From Vicia villosa (Eukaryota; Streptophyta; Magnoliopsida; Fabales; Fabaceae), in contig NC_081183.1 in assembly GCF_029867415.1 (NCBI RefSeq), positions 18,472,404-18,536,403 of the forward strand: a DNA stretch of 64,000 nucleotides, written 5' to 3'. How positions within the stretch are numbered: position 1 is the first letter of the stretch; each line of letters begins with the position of its first letter. The notes under the pieces are model-generated. The model saw nothing but the letters and a program-made list of their open reading frames with translations, ran no database searches and was not told the DNA's origin. The position numbers were made by a program, and so were the translations under genes. Positions 1 through 10,641 of this stretch are shown here, one piece after another.

Positions 1-574
1 AGACTTTAGCTTAGAAAATAAGCTATGCTTTATCCTTTCTTTTTTTCCTTTTTAATTTAATCTTAAATGATAAGATTAAATCAAAAAATGGAGAAAAATG
101 TTATGGGCTTGGTCTTGGTCGTGGGAGGCCCATAATATTATGGAAATGATGTTTGAACCATGAAAACTTGGCCCCTTTTGGAAAAAATGCATTTTTGAGC
201 AATGTTGGTTTTATGCATTTTCCAAAATTTAGCCAACTTCAACAAGGTGTAAATCCCTCAATTTTTGTCATATGAAGGAGATCTTGCACTTTTTGGAAAC
301 CTCAAAGAGTCCTCTAACCAATGCCTTTGGTCTCATGTCAAAATGATTTTTGATGCTCTTTGTGTGTCCTTTTGAAAAAAGTGTCTTTTTGTTGACTTTG
401 AAAATGACCTGTAATGTCTTTGATCATATTTTTCAAATGGTGAATCCAATGACCATGGGATCAATGGCATTTGAAAGATAGTTGAATTTCCTTCAAAATG
501 AGCTTTGGTTTGAATTTTTTGGATGAAGGATGAGAGAGTTATGATCAGTCAAAGTTGAGTTGACTTTTCAGGCA

Positions 575-603
575 AAAACCCTAATTTTGAATCTTAGGGT
601 TTT
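575..603. promoter_or_regulatory. Inverted telo-box repeat in 3' LTR
   Basis: AAAACCCTAA (575-584) faces TTAGGGTTTT (594-603): ten perfectly complementary bases with a nine-base loop. The same structure is kept in the 5' LTR at 7377-7405. AAACCCTAA is the plant telo-box found in many promoters and leaders. A regulatory role here is inference; it could simply be an RNA hairpin, because it lies downstream of the LTR TATA box. Confidence 0.4.
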
Positions 604-1441
604 GTTGATTTTTGATCTTTCCTTGATGAATTATGATCATCCAATGATCAAATGATGAATCCTTTGACAAAATATGGACTTTGACAAAAAATTTCATTTT
701 TGACTGTCTGTTGACTTTTTTGGTCAAACGGGTCGTCTGTTGACTGTTTGAGCTGCTGACGGTGCGTCTGAGTGAATTGAAGTTTGAAAATTTGTATGAT
801 GGTACTTTGAGATATATGGATGTGTATGAAATCCATTTGAGCTCTCAAAAACTTGTTTCTCCTGTAAAAACAAGAAAACCCTAGTCAGGGACTGTTTATG
901 TAGGAGACAGTTAAGCGTACCTGATTTTTGTGCAGTGTTGAGTCTCTGCTAATCGCGTGATATTCAGAAGACCTCTAGAACAAAAATCTTGGAATTTTGA
1001 ATTGTGAAAGATTGATTTGATTGATGGTACAAAACACTGAGAATTGTACTGCCAGCAGTTTGGCTGTCGACTGACTGTTCAGGTATTGACGTAGCAGTTA
1101 GAGTGAAAAATCAACAGTCAAAGTTAATTTTCTTTTTTGTTGTTTTTGTTTTATGTGAAAAATGAAAGTTATTTACATGACTTGTTAAAAACACAGACAT
1201 AATAAATAACTAATATTTACTGTATGCGGGCAAAATTATCGATAATAACCCTGAAAATCATTTAATGCACAGAAAAATGAATATTTGACTGGCAGAAAAC
1301 ACATAAAATATTATCTGAGTAATTAAGCAATATTATGACAAATAGTACAACATCTAATACTGACAGTACAAATATTACATACTATATTGAACAGTACGAC
1401 GAATAAACGGTACATTTAAGAAATAAGAAATACGGCAAATT

Positions 1442-1609
1442 TTAAGAATGACGATTGATAACCCATGCTACAAATAGTAACATGTAGATGATTGGGAGCA
1501 TAAGCATCCCAGGTCCACAGTGTTCCGGGCTGTGTAGACAGAAGAAAGACATGATCACCGTAGCAATGGTGATGACCATAAGAAAACACGTTTCCCACCG
1601 CTTTGCCAT
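1442..1609 (-). CDS. Small two-helix membrane protein ORF, 3' LTR copy
   Basis: This is an open frame of 55 codons plus stop. It begins MAKRWETCFLM and ends AWVINRHS. Two hydrophobic stretches (about residues 8-25 and 36-50) flank a short polar turn with HSPE and CGPG; basic residues at both ends suggest a hairpin with both termini on the cytosolic side. The ATG is the first after the TATA box at 1702-1711, and its context (ACAATGGC) is good for plants. The other LTR has the same-length frame at 8243-8410 with about eight amino-acid differences. I do not recognise the family. It may be a real LTR-encoded peptide or a long-lived chance ORF. Confidence 0.45.
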   Translation of the reverse strand: MAKRWETCFLMVITIATVIMSFFCLHSPEHCGPGMLMLPIIYMLLFVAWVINRHS

Positions 1610-1701
1610 TTTGTCGGGGAAGAAGAAAGGATGGATTATGAAGTAGAAATTTGAGAGATGAATTAGAATTTGATGTGAGATTTTTATGAGAAAATGAGAG
1701 G

Positions 1702-1711
1702 TATTTATATA
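1702..1711 (-). promoter_or_regulatory. TATA box of 3' LTR
   Basis: The reverse strand reads TATATAAATA about 540 bases inside the LTR. A CT- and A-rich leader without any ATG follows until the small ORF at 1609. The 5' LTR has the equivalent element at 8504-8511. Confidence 0.55.
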
Positions 1712-2296
1712 ATGGAAAGAAGGATAGAGACGTTGGGGAATGATGTGATTCCGTACAAAAGGAAAATTTGAGTGGAAATAAGATTTGAAAGAAAGTGTAT
1801 GATAGTGTTGGGAAAAAGAGAGATGTAGAGAATAAAGTTAGGATTTGATTTTTGAAAAAGAGATTTGAAAAGATTTTTGAAAATAATGGAATATAGTACC
1901 AAAATTAGTGGGAAACAAAAGATAATAATAATCTACTTGTTACCAGTACAGTCTGAGTTTCCTGATTCTGCGCCTGCAAAAAGATTTAACTCTGTACCAA
2001 TTGTGTCAGTACTATTTATCTGTAAATAAATAAATAGCATGTGTGAAGTAATAAACAGTATTTGGCGTTTGCGTAAGAATAAATTCAACTGCAAGCCAAA
2101 TTACTGTATAAGAAAAATTCTAAAAACTAAGTATTTCATATGTCAGGATATTTGTTGAAATAAAAATCCATGATTATATGAGACTCTTAATTTTCAGATT
2201 GGAGTTTTCTTGAAAAAAGATGCGGGCAAATTTTGGGGTATAACAGCCTCATTCGGGCTTACAAAAAAGAAAAAAATAAAGAAAATGAATGATCCC

Positions 2297-3641
2297 TCAG
2301 GTCTCCCATGGACGCTTTCTCTTTGCACCCAGGAATGTGTTGATCTGCTGTTCTTCTTGGAGTTGTCCGGTGAGCTCCAATAATCTTCTCTCATAGTCTT
2401 GACAGTGTGCTTTGAAGGTATCTCTTTCCTCTTTTAGTTGAACCCAAGATTTCTGCAACTCTTCCAGGTCAGTGGGCATATCCGGATGTAGAATAACTTG
2501 AGGTTCGTCTCCTTCGACTTCTGGCTCAATAGTCATAGGTAGAATAGCGGGATATGGCATGATGAACTTCTGAGCATGAGTACGGACTCATCTTAGGTAA
2601 GGTTCCATAGGAATAGAATTCCGTTGCCCCAAAGTTTTTGCTTTCTATTCTATAGACACTGCCCCACGCATGTATGAACCTTCATCGATGTCTGTGGGAA
2701 TCATCCTCGTAATCAAACACAATGCCACGGATAATCATGTCGTGAGGACCGTTTCTCCGTGCATATCCGAATTGGCGTAAAGCTAAAGAGGGATTGTAAG
2801 TGATGCCTTCTTTGATGCCAAGGAGTGGCACATTAGGGTACTCTCCACAATGATCAATGATAGTAATGTCTCTTTGAAAGAAGTTGTTCCACCGGATATC
2901 TGAATGAGACAAAGACATAATCCTGTGAGACCATTGCATTCTTTGTTCATTTCTCAATACTGATCGGGGAAGATGAAATGTAAACCATCTAGCTAGTAGT
3001 GGTATACAGCACATAAGAGTTCCTTGTTTCTTCATGATACGAGTGTGTAGAGAATGTAGAATGTCTCCCAGCAATGTTGGTACCGGGTTACGGGTTAGGA
3101 AAAGGTTGATAATGTGTACACTTATGAACTGGTCGGGATTAGGGAATAAAACCAACCCATAGATCAAAAGAGCCACAACCTCCTCAAAAGCTGGATAACT
3201 TTTGTTTTCTAGTAGTAATCGAGCCTTTTCCATTAAGAACTTAGCAAGCAAACCCTGGATTCCACTCTTTGTTTCCCAATTGGACTCAATTTCTGACTTT
3301 CGCAAATGTAAAGCAGCAGCAATGATTTCAGGTTTTGGAATCCTTTCTAAACCAGTGAAAGGTAGTTGATCTCGAACGGGTAATCCAATTAGTTCAGAAA
3401 ACTCTTCCAAGGTGGGTACTAACTGGTAATATGGAAAGGTAAATCAATGATGTTCGGGATCAAAGAACTGGAACAGGACCCGTATCATGTCTTCTTTAAA
3501 TTTTGAGGTAACCAAATGGAGTAGGTGACCGTGCTTTTCGGTGAATTGAGCATTCCTGGGAAATTCTGATATTAAGTCCTTTAGTTCAGATGGCACCGTT
3601 AAGATGTTGATTCGGATGTAATCTCTAGTGGCGGGAGCCAT
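2297..3641 (-). pseudogene. Ogre ORF1 (plant-mobile-domain-like), broken
   Basis: Reading starts at ATG 3641 (MAPATRDYIRI) and stops at an in-frame TGA at 3444-3446. It continues in the same frame through 3410-2682, where the conserved block of ORF1 proteins is seen (PTLEEFSELIGLPV, ALLIYGLVLFPN, NPVPTLLGD). A frame change then leads into the tail at 2560-2297, with a further TGA near 2585 where a tryptophan codon is expected. The tail is rich in charged heptads (DLEELQKSWVQLKEERD), as is the coiled-coil tail of element B's ORF1. Function in Ogre is unknown; the domain resembles the plant mobile domain of host proteins. At least two stops and one frameshift make it non-functional. Gag should follow but does not; the 3' LTR starts 51 bases later. 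Confidence 0.8.
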
Positions 3642-4321
3642 TACTATATTAACAGAACAAAAGTAAACTCTTCGATCCTTGAAATGATTAGTGAGAAAAT
3701 GATATGCTTATGATGCTTATGATGTTTATGATGTCAAACATGTGGCACACACAAACAAATCAAACAATAGCCTTAGGTTTAAGGCTTGCAAGAAGTTTAT
3801 AGGTGATACCCCCCCCCCCACTGAAGTTGAGTTGGTCAAAACCTGTCCTAGAATAGTATTCGGGTTCTATGATCCTTGGAGGTAACATCTCAATACGGCG
3901 CTCGGACGGCCGATCAAAATATTCCTCGAGGATAACTAACTTCGATCAATTTCAAAGCTAGCCACTTAATAGGTCACAAGTCAAGTTCAACTAAAAGGTT
4001 CTAAGACAAATTAGTGTTTAATGACATTTCGGAAGCCTAACATACTCCTTGATCGTTTTCAAGGGACATCAGTATAAACCAAAGTGTCGCACTAACGGTG
4101 ACTACCAGATCAACCGTATCGGTACATGCCGTACAGTTTCCTTGGTCTATTGTCACATACTTAAGGTATCTCGAGATTCGGGTTAGAATCTTTCACACAA
4201 GCAAAATACCCAAACAACCTTTTGAAAAATAGAGCAATCAAGTCAAGCAATTGAAAACATCGAAATGATCTATACTCTAAAGGTAACCCCTTTTGAAAAC
4301 ATTTTGTTTTTAGAAAGTAAT
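3642..4321 (-). other. Leader of element A
   Basis: This is untranslated sequence between the primer binding site and ORF1. It includes short reiterations of atgatgctt around 3700-3740 and a run of ten C at about 3810. No coding potential is seen. Confidence 0.5.
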
Positions 4322-4339
4322 TCCCCAGCAGAGTCGCCA
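4322..4339 (-). promoter_or_regulatory. Primer binding site (tRNA-Arg type)
   Basis: The reverse strand reads TGGCGACTCTGCTGGGGA, four bases downstream of the LTR end (TCGACA). I recall this sequence as the primer binding site of Ogre/Tat elements, primed by tRNA-Arg. It fixes the LTR boundary and the minus orientation. Confidence 0.75.
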
Positions 4340-4530
4340 GTTCTGTCGACCTCGGTTTTTTACCATACCTCTCGCGGAGAGATACGCGAACTGACTCTTT
4401 TTCTTTCTACTTTTGTGTTTTTGAAAATCAGAGAGTCGCCACCGACTTTTATTTTATCCAATTAAGGAAAGGTTTATAAAAGAAACAGAAAAAAGACCTT
4501 TAAGAAATTCTGGGTAAGGGGGTAGGCTAT

Positions 4531-4559
4531 ACAAAGGGAAGGTGTTAGCACCCTTTGTA
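4531..4559. other. Stem-loop near LTR 3' end
   Basis: ACAAAG (4531-4536) pairs with CTTTGT, and GGTG pairs with CACC around a TTAG loop, leaving a four-base bulge. Element B's LTR has a related sequence (GGGAAGTGTTTAAACACCCT) at 40492-40511, about the same distance from its LTR end. Shared placement in two diverged Ogre families suggests a functional structure in the U5 RNA. Confidence 0.45.
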
Positions 4560-7376
4560 TCCATGGTTATCCATGGGCTCTTTAATTTGCTTAGCTCACT
4601 TGTTTTCAATCACTTTTCTATTGCCTTGAAATGCTCGTATGTGGTTTCAAATACCTTTGTAAATTGACTTTGTAATGATCCTTGTGTGGATGTATACAAA
4701 GTGTTTTTATCTTTCAAAAGATGTTTTTGAAAAAAAGAACGTTAACTTCGTAATGATCCTCGTTTGGATATATACAAAGTATTGTCTTTTTTGAAAGTTT
4801 TTATTTTGAAAAACAATGATATATGAGAGATTTGTTTATTTTGATTTGAGCAAACAAATTAGGAGGTCTACCCTAAGTTATAAGGTCTTTATCCTATTTC
4901 CTTTAGAAAACTATCCTTTCACCGGATATAAACGAAAGTTCGATTTTGCATTTGAAACAATAGAATTTGACTTTGATTTTGAAAAGAGTATAAGAGGGAT
5001 TACCCTAAGAGGTGCAAGGGTGATTGTGTTTTGATTCAGGTATTTTATCTTTGAAGTTAGTGATCTAACGATTCAATTTTTATCTTTGACATACACGCAG
5101 TTTTATATGTGCTGGAATTTAAAATGCGGAAATGTAAAATGCGGAAAGTAAATCTACGCTATTACATCGATTGTGCAGGAAATGTAAACTACGCTATTTA
5201 CATGAATTTGACAACCTATACATTTATCTAGGAATTTAAATTGCAAGACAATAAAAGAAATGTTTTTGAATTTTTTGATGATTTATTTTAATTAGAATTA
5301 ATGCATGATTAATTTAATTAAAATGAGAAAAAGATGAAAATAAATTTAAACCTAAAAATTAAGCTTAAAATATGTTCAAAGTGCTTGTTAATTAATTTTT
5401 AAAGCAAAACTAATTTTTTTGGAATTTTTGAAGTTTATTTGAAATTATTAAGTTAAATAATCATATAATTATACAAATAATTACACAAATAATTAAAACT
5501 TAAAGAGAAAATTATTCTAAATATGTACAAAATTAGCCTATAATATATAAACTATATTTAATATAAAGACCAATTTTTTTAATGATTTTTTGATTGGTTA
5601 AAATAATTAAAAAGCAAATATATAAATATATACTAATTAATTATGCAAAATATTTAAATTATGAAGAAAAATAAAATATTTTTATATCAGAAAATAAAGT
5701 ATTATTTTATAAACTTAAAAATATTTTTTGTGTATTTTTTGGATTTTTAGAATTATTTAAATTAATTTTGCAAAGAAATTAAAATGAAAATAGAAAATAT
5801 AAAAAGATATGATCATGTGTGGTTGATTATGATGGATTATGGTGTGGCTGCGTATTTTGATGCGTTAGATGAAAAGTTGAGAGGATCCAAGGGCTCAGAT
5901 TATGATTGCATGGTGCACATGAATAAAGGTGCTGCATGTGATCACTCAGAATTCAAACATTCCAAATGGGGTCCATGCTGGTTGACCAGCGAATGGGAGG
6001 AAGAGGAATTGCCACGCGTGTGGTTAAAAGGTCTCCTCTACTATTCATCATCTTCCTCCTTGGTACCTGCGGATTTTCCTGCGGATTTCACCTTCGAATT
6101 TCTGGATTTTTGAAACCTACAAAAACGCATGAAAATAAAAACCACAATGGCCCAGATCTACTAAATACGACCTCCTGAATCCAATGGTGAGGTTAGTTTT
6201 CTCATTTGACCACGTTAAGTATGAAAACGAAAAGGTTGAAGCTTTGAGCTTCAACCATGGCATCCCATGACTCAGGGCTTTAAGCTCACATGTTAGACGT
6301 TAAATCTACCCCATATGATCTCAAAAAGACAGCAAAGGCATTAGATTTTGTTTAAACTTGCTTATAGTAGAGATATTAAAAGTTGATAATATGCATGGAT
6401 ATGTTACTTTTGAAACAAGAGTTCTATGAGCATGTAGCCATGATTATTGATCCTAACTTACTATATTAAGTTCCAGGAGATGATTAGAACAATTGGTTTG
6501 TATTGATAATGGTTGGAATATAGAAATTGAAAATTACAAAGTTTATGGAATTTTTGAGAAATTTTGTGAAGTTTCTTGCTATGCCTTGGCTATATTTTCG
6601 TGTGTGTTGTATTTGTGGAGTATGCTGCTTCATTTATAAGCCAAGAGGTGCTTAGAAACTAAGCTAGAAGCATTGATGAGCTTTGTTGAAACTTTGATTT
6701 TTAAATATTAAAAATCTTTGAAACTTTGACTAAGTCTTGCTCTTCTTCACTTCTCTTGCCTTGTACTTCCTCTTGCTGCAGAAAATTGAAGATTCTTTGA
6801 TGAGTCATGCTTAGAAACTAAGCTATGCATTATCCTTCCATTTTCCTTTTTAAATTTAATCTTAAATATGATAAAATTAAATCAAAAATGGAACAAAAAT
6901 GATGTGGTCTTTGTCTTGGTCGTGGGAGGCCCTTTATATCATGGTAGACATGTTTGGATTATGAAAATTAGGCCCCATTTGGAAAAACTACATTTTTGAT
7001 CAATGTTGGTTTCATGCATTTTCCCAAAATTTAGCCAACTTCAACAAGGTGTAAATCCCTCAATTTTTATCATATGAAGGAGATCTTGAACTTTTTGGAA
7101 ACCTAAAAGAGTCCTCTAACCAATGTCTTTAGTCTCATGTCAAAATGATTTTCCATGCTCCTTGTGTGTCCTTTTGAAAAAAGTGTCTTTTTGTTGACTT
7201 TGAAAATGACCTGTAATGTCTTGGTTCATATTTTTCAAATGGTGAACCTAATGACCATGGGACCAATTGAATTTGAAAGATAATTGAATTTCCTTCAAAA
7301 TGAGCTTTGGTTTGAATTTTTTGGATGAAGGATGAGAGAGTTATGATCAGTCAAAGTTCAGTTGACTTTTTAGGAG

Positions 7377-7405
7377 AAAACCCTAATTTTGAATCTTAGG
7401 GTTTT
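7377..7405. promoter_or_regulatory. Inverted telo-box repeat in 5' LTR
   Basis: This is the same ten-base inverted repeat (AAAACCCTAA / TTAGGGTTTT) as at 575-603. It lies among several TTGAC(T/C) W-box-like elements between about 7190 and 7570. Confidence 0.4.
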
Positions 7406-8242
7406 GTTGATTTTTGATATTTCCTTGATGAATTATGATCATCCAATGATCAAATGATGAATCCTTTGACAAAATATGGACGTTGACAAAAAATTTCATT
7501 TTTGACTGTCTGTTGACTTTTTTGGTCAAACGGGTCGTCTGTTGACTGTTTGAGCTGCTGACGGTGCGTCTGAGCGAATTGAAGTTTGAAAATTTGTATG
7601 ATGGTACTTTGAGATATATGGAGGTCCATGAAATCCATTTGAAGTCTCAAAAACTTGTTCTCCTGGAAAAAACAAGAAACCCTAGTCAGGGACTGTTTAT
7701 GTAGGAGACAGTTAAGGGTACCTGATTTTTGTGCAGTGCTGAGTCTCTGCTAATCATGTGATATTCAGAAGACTTCTAGGACAAAAATCTTGGAATTTTG
7801 AAATGCAAAAGTTTGAGTTGATTGATGGTACAAAACACGGAGAATTGCACTGTCAGCGGTTTGACTATCAACTGACTGTTCAGGTATTAGTGTAGCAGTT
7901 AAGGTGAAGATTCAACAGTCAAAGTTAATATTTTCTTTTTGTTTTTTGATTATGTTAATGTTGAAAATTTATTTACATGACTTGTTAGAAAAACACAGAC
8001 GTAATAAATAAATAATATATACTGTATGCGAGCAAAATTATCGATAATAACCCTGAAAATCATTTAATGCACAGAAAAATAAATATTTAACTGGCAAAAA
8101 ACACAGAAAATATTATCTGAATAATTAAGCAACAATACGACAAATAGTACAACATTTAATACTGACAGTACAAATATTACATACTATAATGAACGGTACG
8201 ACGAGTAAACGGTACATTAAGAAATAAGAGATACGGCAAACT

Positions 8243-8410
8243 TTAAGAATGACGATTAATAACCCATGCTACAAACAATAACATGTAGATGATTGGGAGT
8301 GTCAACATCCCAGGTCCACATTTTTCAGGGCTATGCATACAGAAGAAGGACATGATTACCACCACGACGGTGATGATCATAAGAAAACACGTCTCTATCC
8401 GCTTCGCCAT
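8243..8410 (-). CDS. Small two-helix membrane protein ORF, 5' LTR copy
   Basis: This frame of 55 codons plus stop begins MAKRIETCFLM and ends AWVINRHS. It has the same length as the copy at 1442-1609 and no indels between them. Differences cluster in the first helix and are mostly hydrophobic exchanges (I/V/A/T); the second half (CGPGML, LPIIYMLLFVAWV) is almost unchanged in protein while several codons differ silently. The start is the first ATG after the TATA box (8504-8511), with context AAAATGGC. As the first ORF on an LTR-initiated RNA it would be translated, or act as an upstream ORF for ORF1. The family is not recognised. Confidence 0.5.
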   Translation of the reverse strand: MAKRIETCFLMIITVVVVIMSFFCMHSPEKCGPGMLTLPIIYMLLFVAWVINRHS

Positions 8411-8503
8411 TTTTGCCGGGGGATGCAGAGAGAATGAATATGAAGTAGAAATTTGAGAGATGAGTTAGAATTTGATGTGAGATATTATGGAAAAAATGAA
8501 AGG

Positions 8504-8511
8504 TATTTATA
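8504..8511 (-). promoter_or_regulatory. TATA box of 5' LTR
   Basis: The reverse strand reads TATAAATA, about 540 bases from the LTR start. No ATG occurs between the expected start site (about 8475) and the small ORF at 8410. Confidence 0.55.
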
Positions 8512-9051
8512 GAATAAAAAGAAGGACAGAGACGTTGGAGAATGAAGTGATTCCGTACAAAAGGAAAATTTGAGTGGAAGTAAGATTTGAAAGAAAGTGT
8601 ATGATAGTGTTGGAAAAAAGAGAGATGTATAGAATAAAGTTAGGATTTGATTTTTGAAAAAGAGATTTGAAAAGAAAGGAAAAGATTTTGAAAATAATGG
8701 AATATAGTACAAAAATTAGTGGGAAACAAAAGATAATAATAATTTACTTGTTACCAGTACAGTCTGAATCCCCGGACTCTGCGCCTGCAAAAGATTTATC
8801 TCTGTACCAATTGCGTCAGTACTATTTATCTGTAAATTAATATCAAATAAATAGCGTGTGTGAAGTAATAAACAGTAACTGGCGTTTGCGTCAGAATAAA
8901 TTCAACAGCGAGCCAAAATACCGTATAAGAAAAATTCTAAAAACCAAGTATTCATAAATCAGGATATAAAAATCCAAGATTATATGAAACTCTTAATTCT
9001 TAGATTGAAGTTTTCTTGAAAAAAGATGCGGGCAAATTTTGGGGTATAACA

Positions 9052-10632
9052 AATATTATCAAAATCATCTTTAGCAATATTATATTAATGTATTCTCTAA
9101 AATAAAAAACAACTATTGATATGCTATGAGTTACGAATTTTTATTCCTATTACTTGAAAAGTTATGAGTTACGCCACATTAATTATCTTTCCATCATTAT
9201 ATATAATTGTTATAGTTATAACTTTCTATCATTATATATATTAATTTATTTTTATTTTTCATACCAACCACACTGATTTTTTTAATTAATAAAAATCAGT
9301 GTAATTAATTCATTAAAATAAATTAAAAGAGAAGTTACTCATTAGTGATAAGTTACAACTCATCCACTTTCTAAACATATGTATCACCCCATCTCCATCA
9401 GTTTATATATGAAAATATGAAAGTTGAAGTCAATTCTAAATTATTCTCTTTTTCACAATACAATTATCATTATCAATTCTATTTGGAGAATAAACATGGC
9501 ATGGATAAAGGTTTTGTACATGAAACTAAGGTATTTTTAAATTATATTGTTGATTTAATTTTTTTACAATTTATTACATTTTTAAACTTTTATGATGTTG
9601 AATTATATTTTTTGTATTATGAATCAACCTATCATGGATGAAGGATTTTAACATGAATATAAAGTATTTTTAAATTTTTGAATTTCTCTATTTTATCAAT
9701 TTAGTATATTGTTCAATTTTTCTTCTTCTATTATTTGTTTATATTTTTTGTATTAGGAAACAACATGCTACGGAGGAAGGATTTTTACATGAAATTAATT
9801 TATTAATTTTTTTGTATTAGGAATCATCATGCCATGGATGAAGAATTTCTACATGAAATTAAGGTATTTTAACATTTTAAAATTTTTGTATTTTATCAAT
9901 TTATCATATTATTTAATTTTTCTTCTTCTATTATTTCTTTTTTTATTAGGAACCAAAATGCCATGGATTCTATAGAGAATTTATACGTGAAATTAAAGGT
10001 ATTTTTTAATTATTTTGCTGAACTTTTGTATTTTATCAAATTACTATATTTTTAAATTTTTAACTTATTTTTAATTAAGTATAATATAATTGTTTGTTGG
10101 CTTACAGGTTTTTAATAATTTATAATTTTCTCTAACTTTATATAGTTAAATATGTTGTAGATTATTTAGTCAATTTGTAAGTGATGATACTTATATTAGA
10201 TTAGAGATTTGATAAATTTATCATTTTAATTATTTGTAATTGTATTAACATTGAAAGTTTCCTATATAGTTGTTTACATAATTAAGAACCATTTATAAAT
10301 ATCATTGTCTTTTTTTTTTCCTATGTAATCCATATATGAATTTTTTGATATACACGTGATAGTTTATTTCTAAATTTAAATAAGAAAAAATATTTTATTT
10401 ATATTTTAACTTTATTTTAAAAAAATAGTGAGTTTTATTAAACACTACATAGATCAATTAAATAATATATTTTGTAAAAATAATTTATATATTCTTATAA
10501 TTAACACAACACATTAAAAATCAAAATGCATAACTCTAAAAAATATTAAAATTTTAACTTTATTTTTAATTTTAATATTATTTTAATTCTAATTGTAATA
10601 ATATATTTTGTTGTAAATTATTGTAAATATAT
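9052..10632. other. AT-rich stretch between element A and the MITE
   Basis: Most of this is low-complexity AT-rich sequence. It contains a short hairpin at 9271-9301 (CACTGATTTTT facing AAAAATCAGTG) and the exon-like modules at 9486-9998. I see no intact gene. Confidence 0.5.
9486..9998 (+). repeat. Five reiterated exon-like modules (possible gene relic)
   Basis: Related 43-49 base blocks start at 9486, 9621, 9757, 9821 and 9950. They read like NKHGMDKGFVHETK (block 1) and NHHAMDEEFLHEIK (block 4). Blocks 3-5 are preceded by a pyrimidine-rich tract ending in TTAG, and blocks 1, 2, 4 and 5 are followed by GTATTTT, as in small exons. Block 1 continues from an ATG at 9417. Block 2 has a stop and lost its AG; block 3 lost its GT. 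A last acceptor CTTACAG ends at 10107. The 43-base blocks do not keep one frame if spliced in series, so an active gene is unlikely. Spacings are near multiples of 65 bases, so plain tandem duplication could explain the pattern. Confidence 0.3.
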
Positions 10633-10641
10633 AAAAATCTA

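Larger units (their letters stand above)
1..2245 (-). repeat. 3' LTR of element A, partial
   Basis: This is near-identical in order to 6800-9051 of the 5' LTR, with scattered substitutions and small indels. On the minus strand it starts at 2245 (TGTTATACC) and continues past the window edge. It contains the LTR promoter, a 55-codon ORF, an inverted repeat of the telo-box, and a cluster of TTGAC elements around 380-780. The visible divergence from the 5' LTR shows that the insertion is old, or that the LTRs derive from different copies. Confidence 0.85.
1..9051 (-). mobile_element. Ogre-like Ty3/gypsy retrotransposon, large deletion derivative (element A)
   Basis: A minus-strand LTR retrotransposon. 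Its LTR begins with TGTTATACCCCAAAA (reverse strand, from 9051 and again from 2245). The 5' LTR is complete (4344-9051), while the 3' LTR is cut by the window start. Between them lie only about 2.1 kb: a primer binding site, a leader and a broken ORF1. Gag, protease, RT, RNase H and integrase are all absent, although Ogre elements normally carry more than 10 kb internally. The ORF1 protein with a plant-mobile-domain-like fold upstream of gag is the hallmark of Ogre (Tat clade). The element cannot move unaided. Assignment to Ogre rests on ORF1 similarity to the complete element B in this window and on the long LTRs. Confidence 0.85.
4344..9051 (-). repeat. 5' LTR of element A, complete (4.7 kb)
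   Basis: It runs on the minus strand from TGTTATACC (9051) to TCGACA (4344), with TG...CA ends. A TATA box lies at 8504-8511 and the small membrane ORF at 8243-8410. 5250-5780 is very AT-rich. A GC-richer island at 5860-6130 holds overlapping short plus-strand frames that I do not accept as genes. A stem-loop sits near the LTR 3' end at 4531-4559. Element A's target duplication cannot be checked because the 3' end is outside the window. Confidence 0.85.

Noticed and set aside
5784..6178. Plus-strand frames of 70-109 codons in the 5' LTR of element A
   Set aside because: No homology, no promoter or splice logic, and the second LTR cannot confirm them because it is cut by the window edge.
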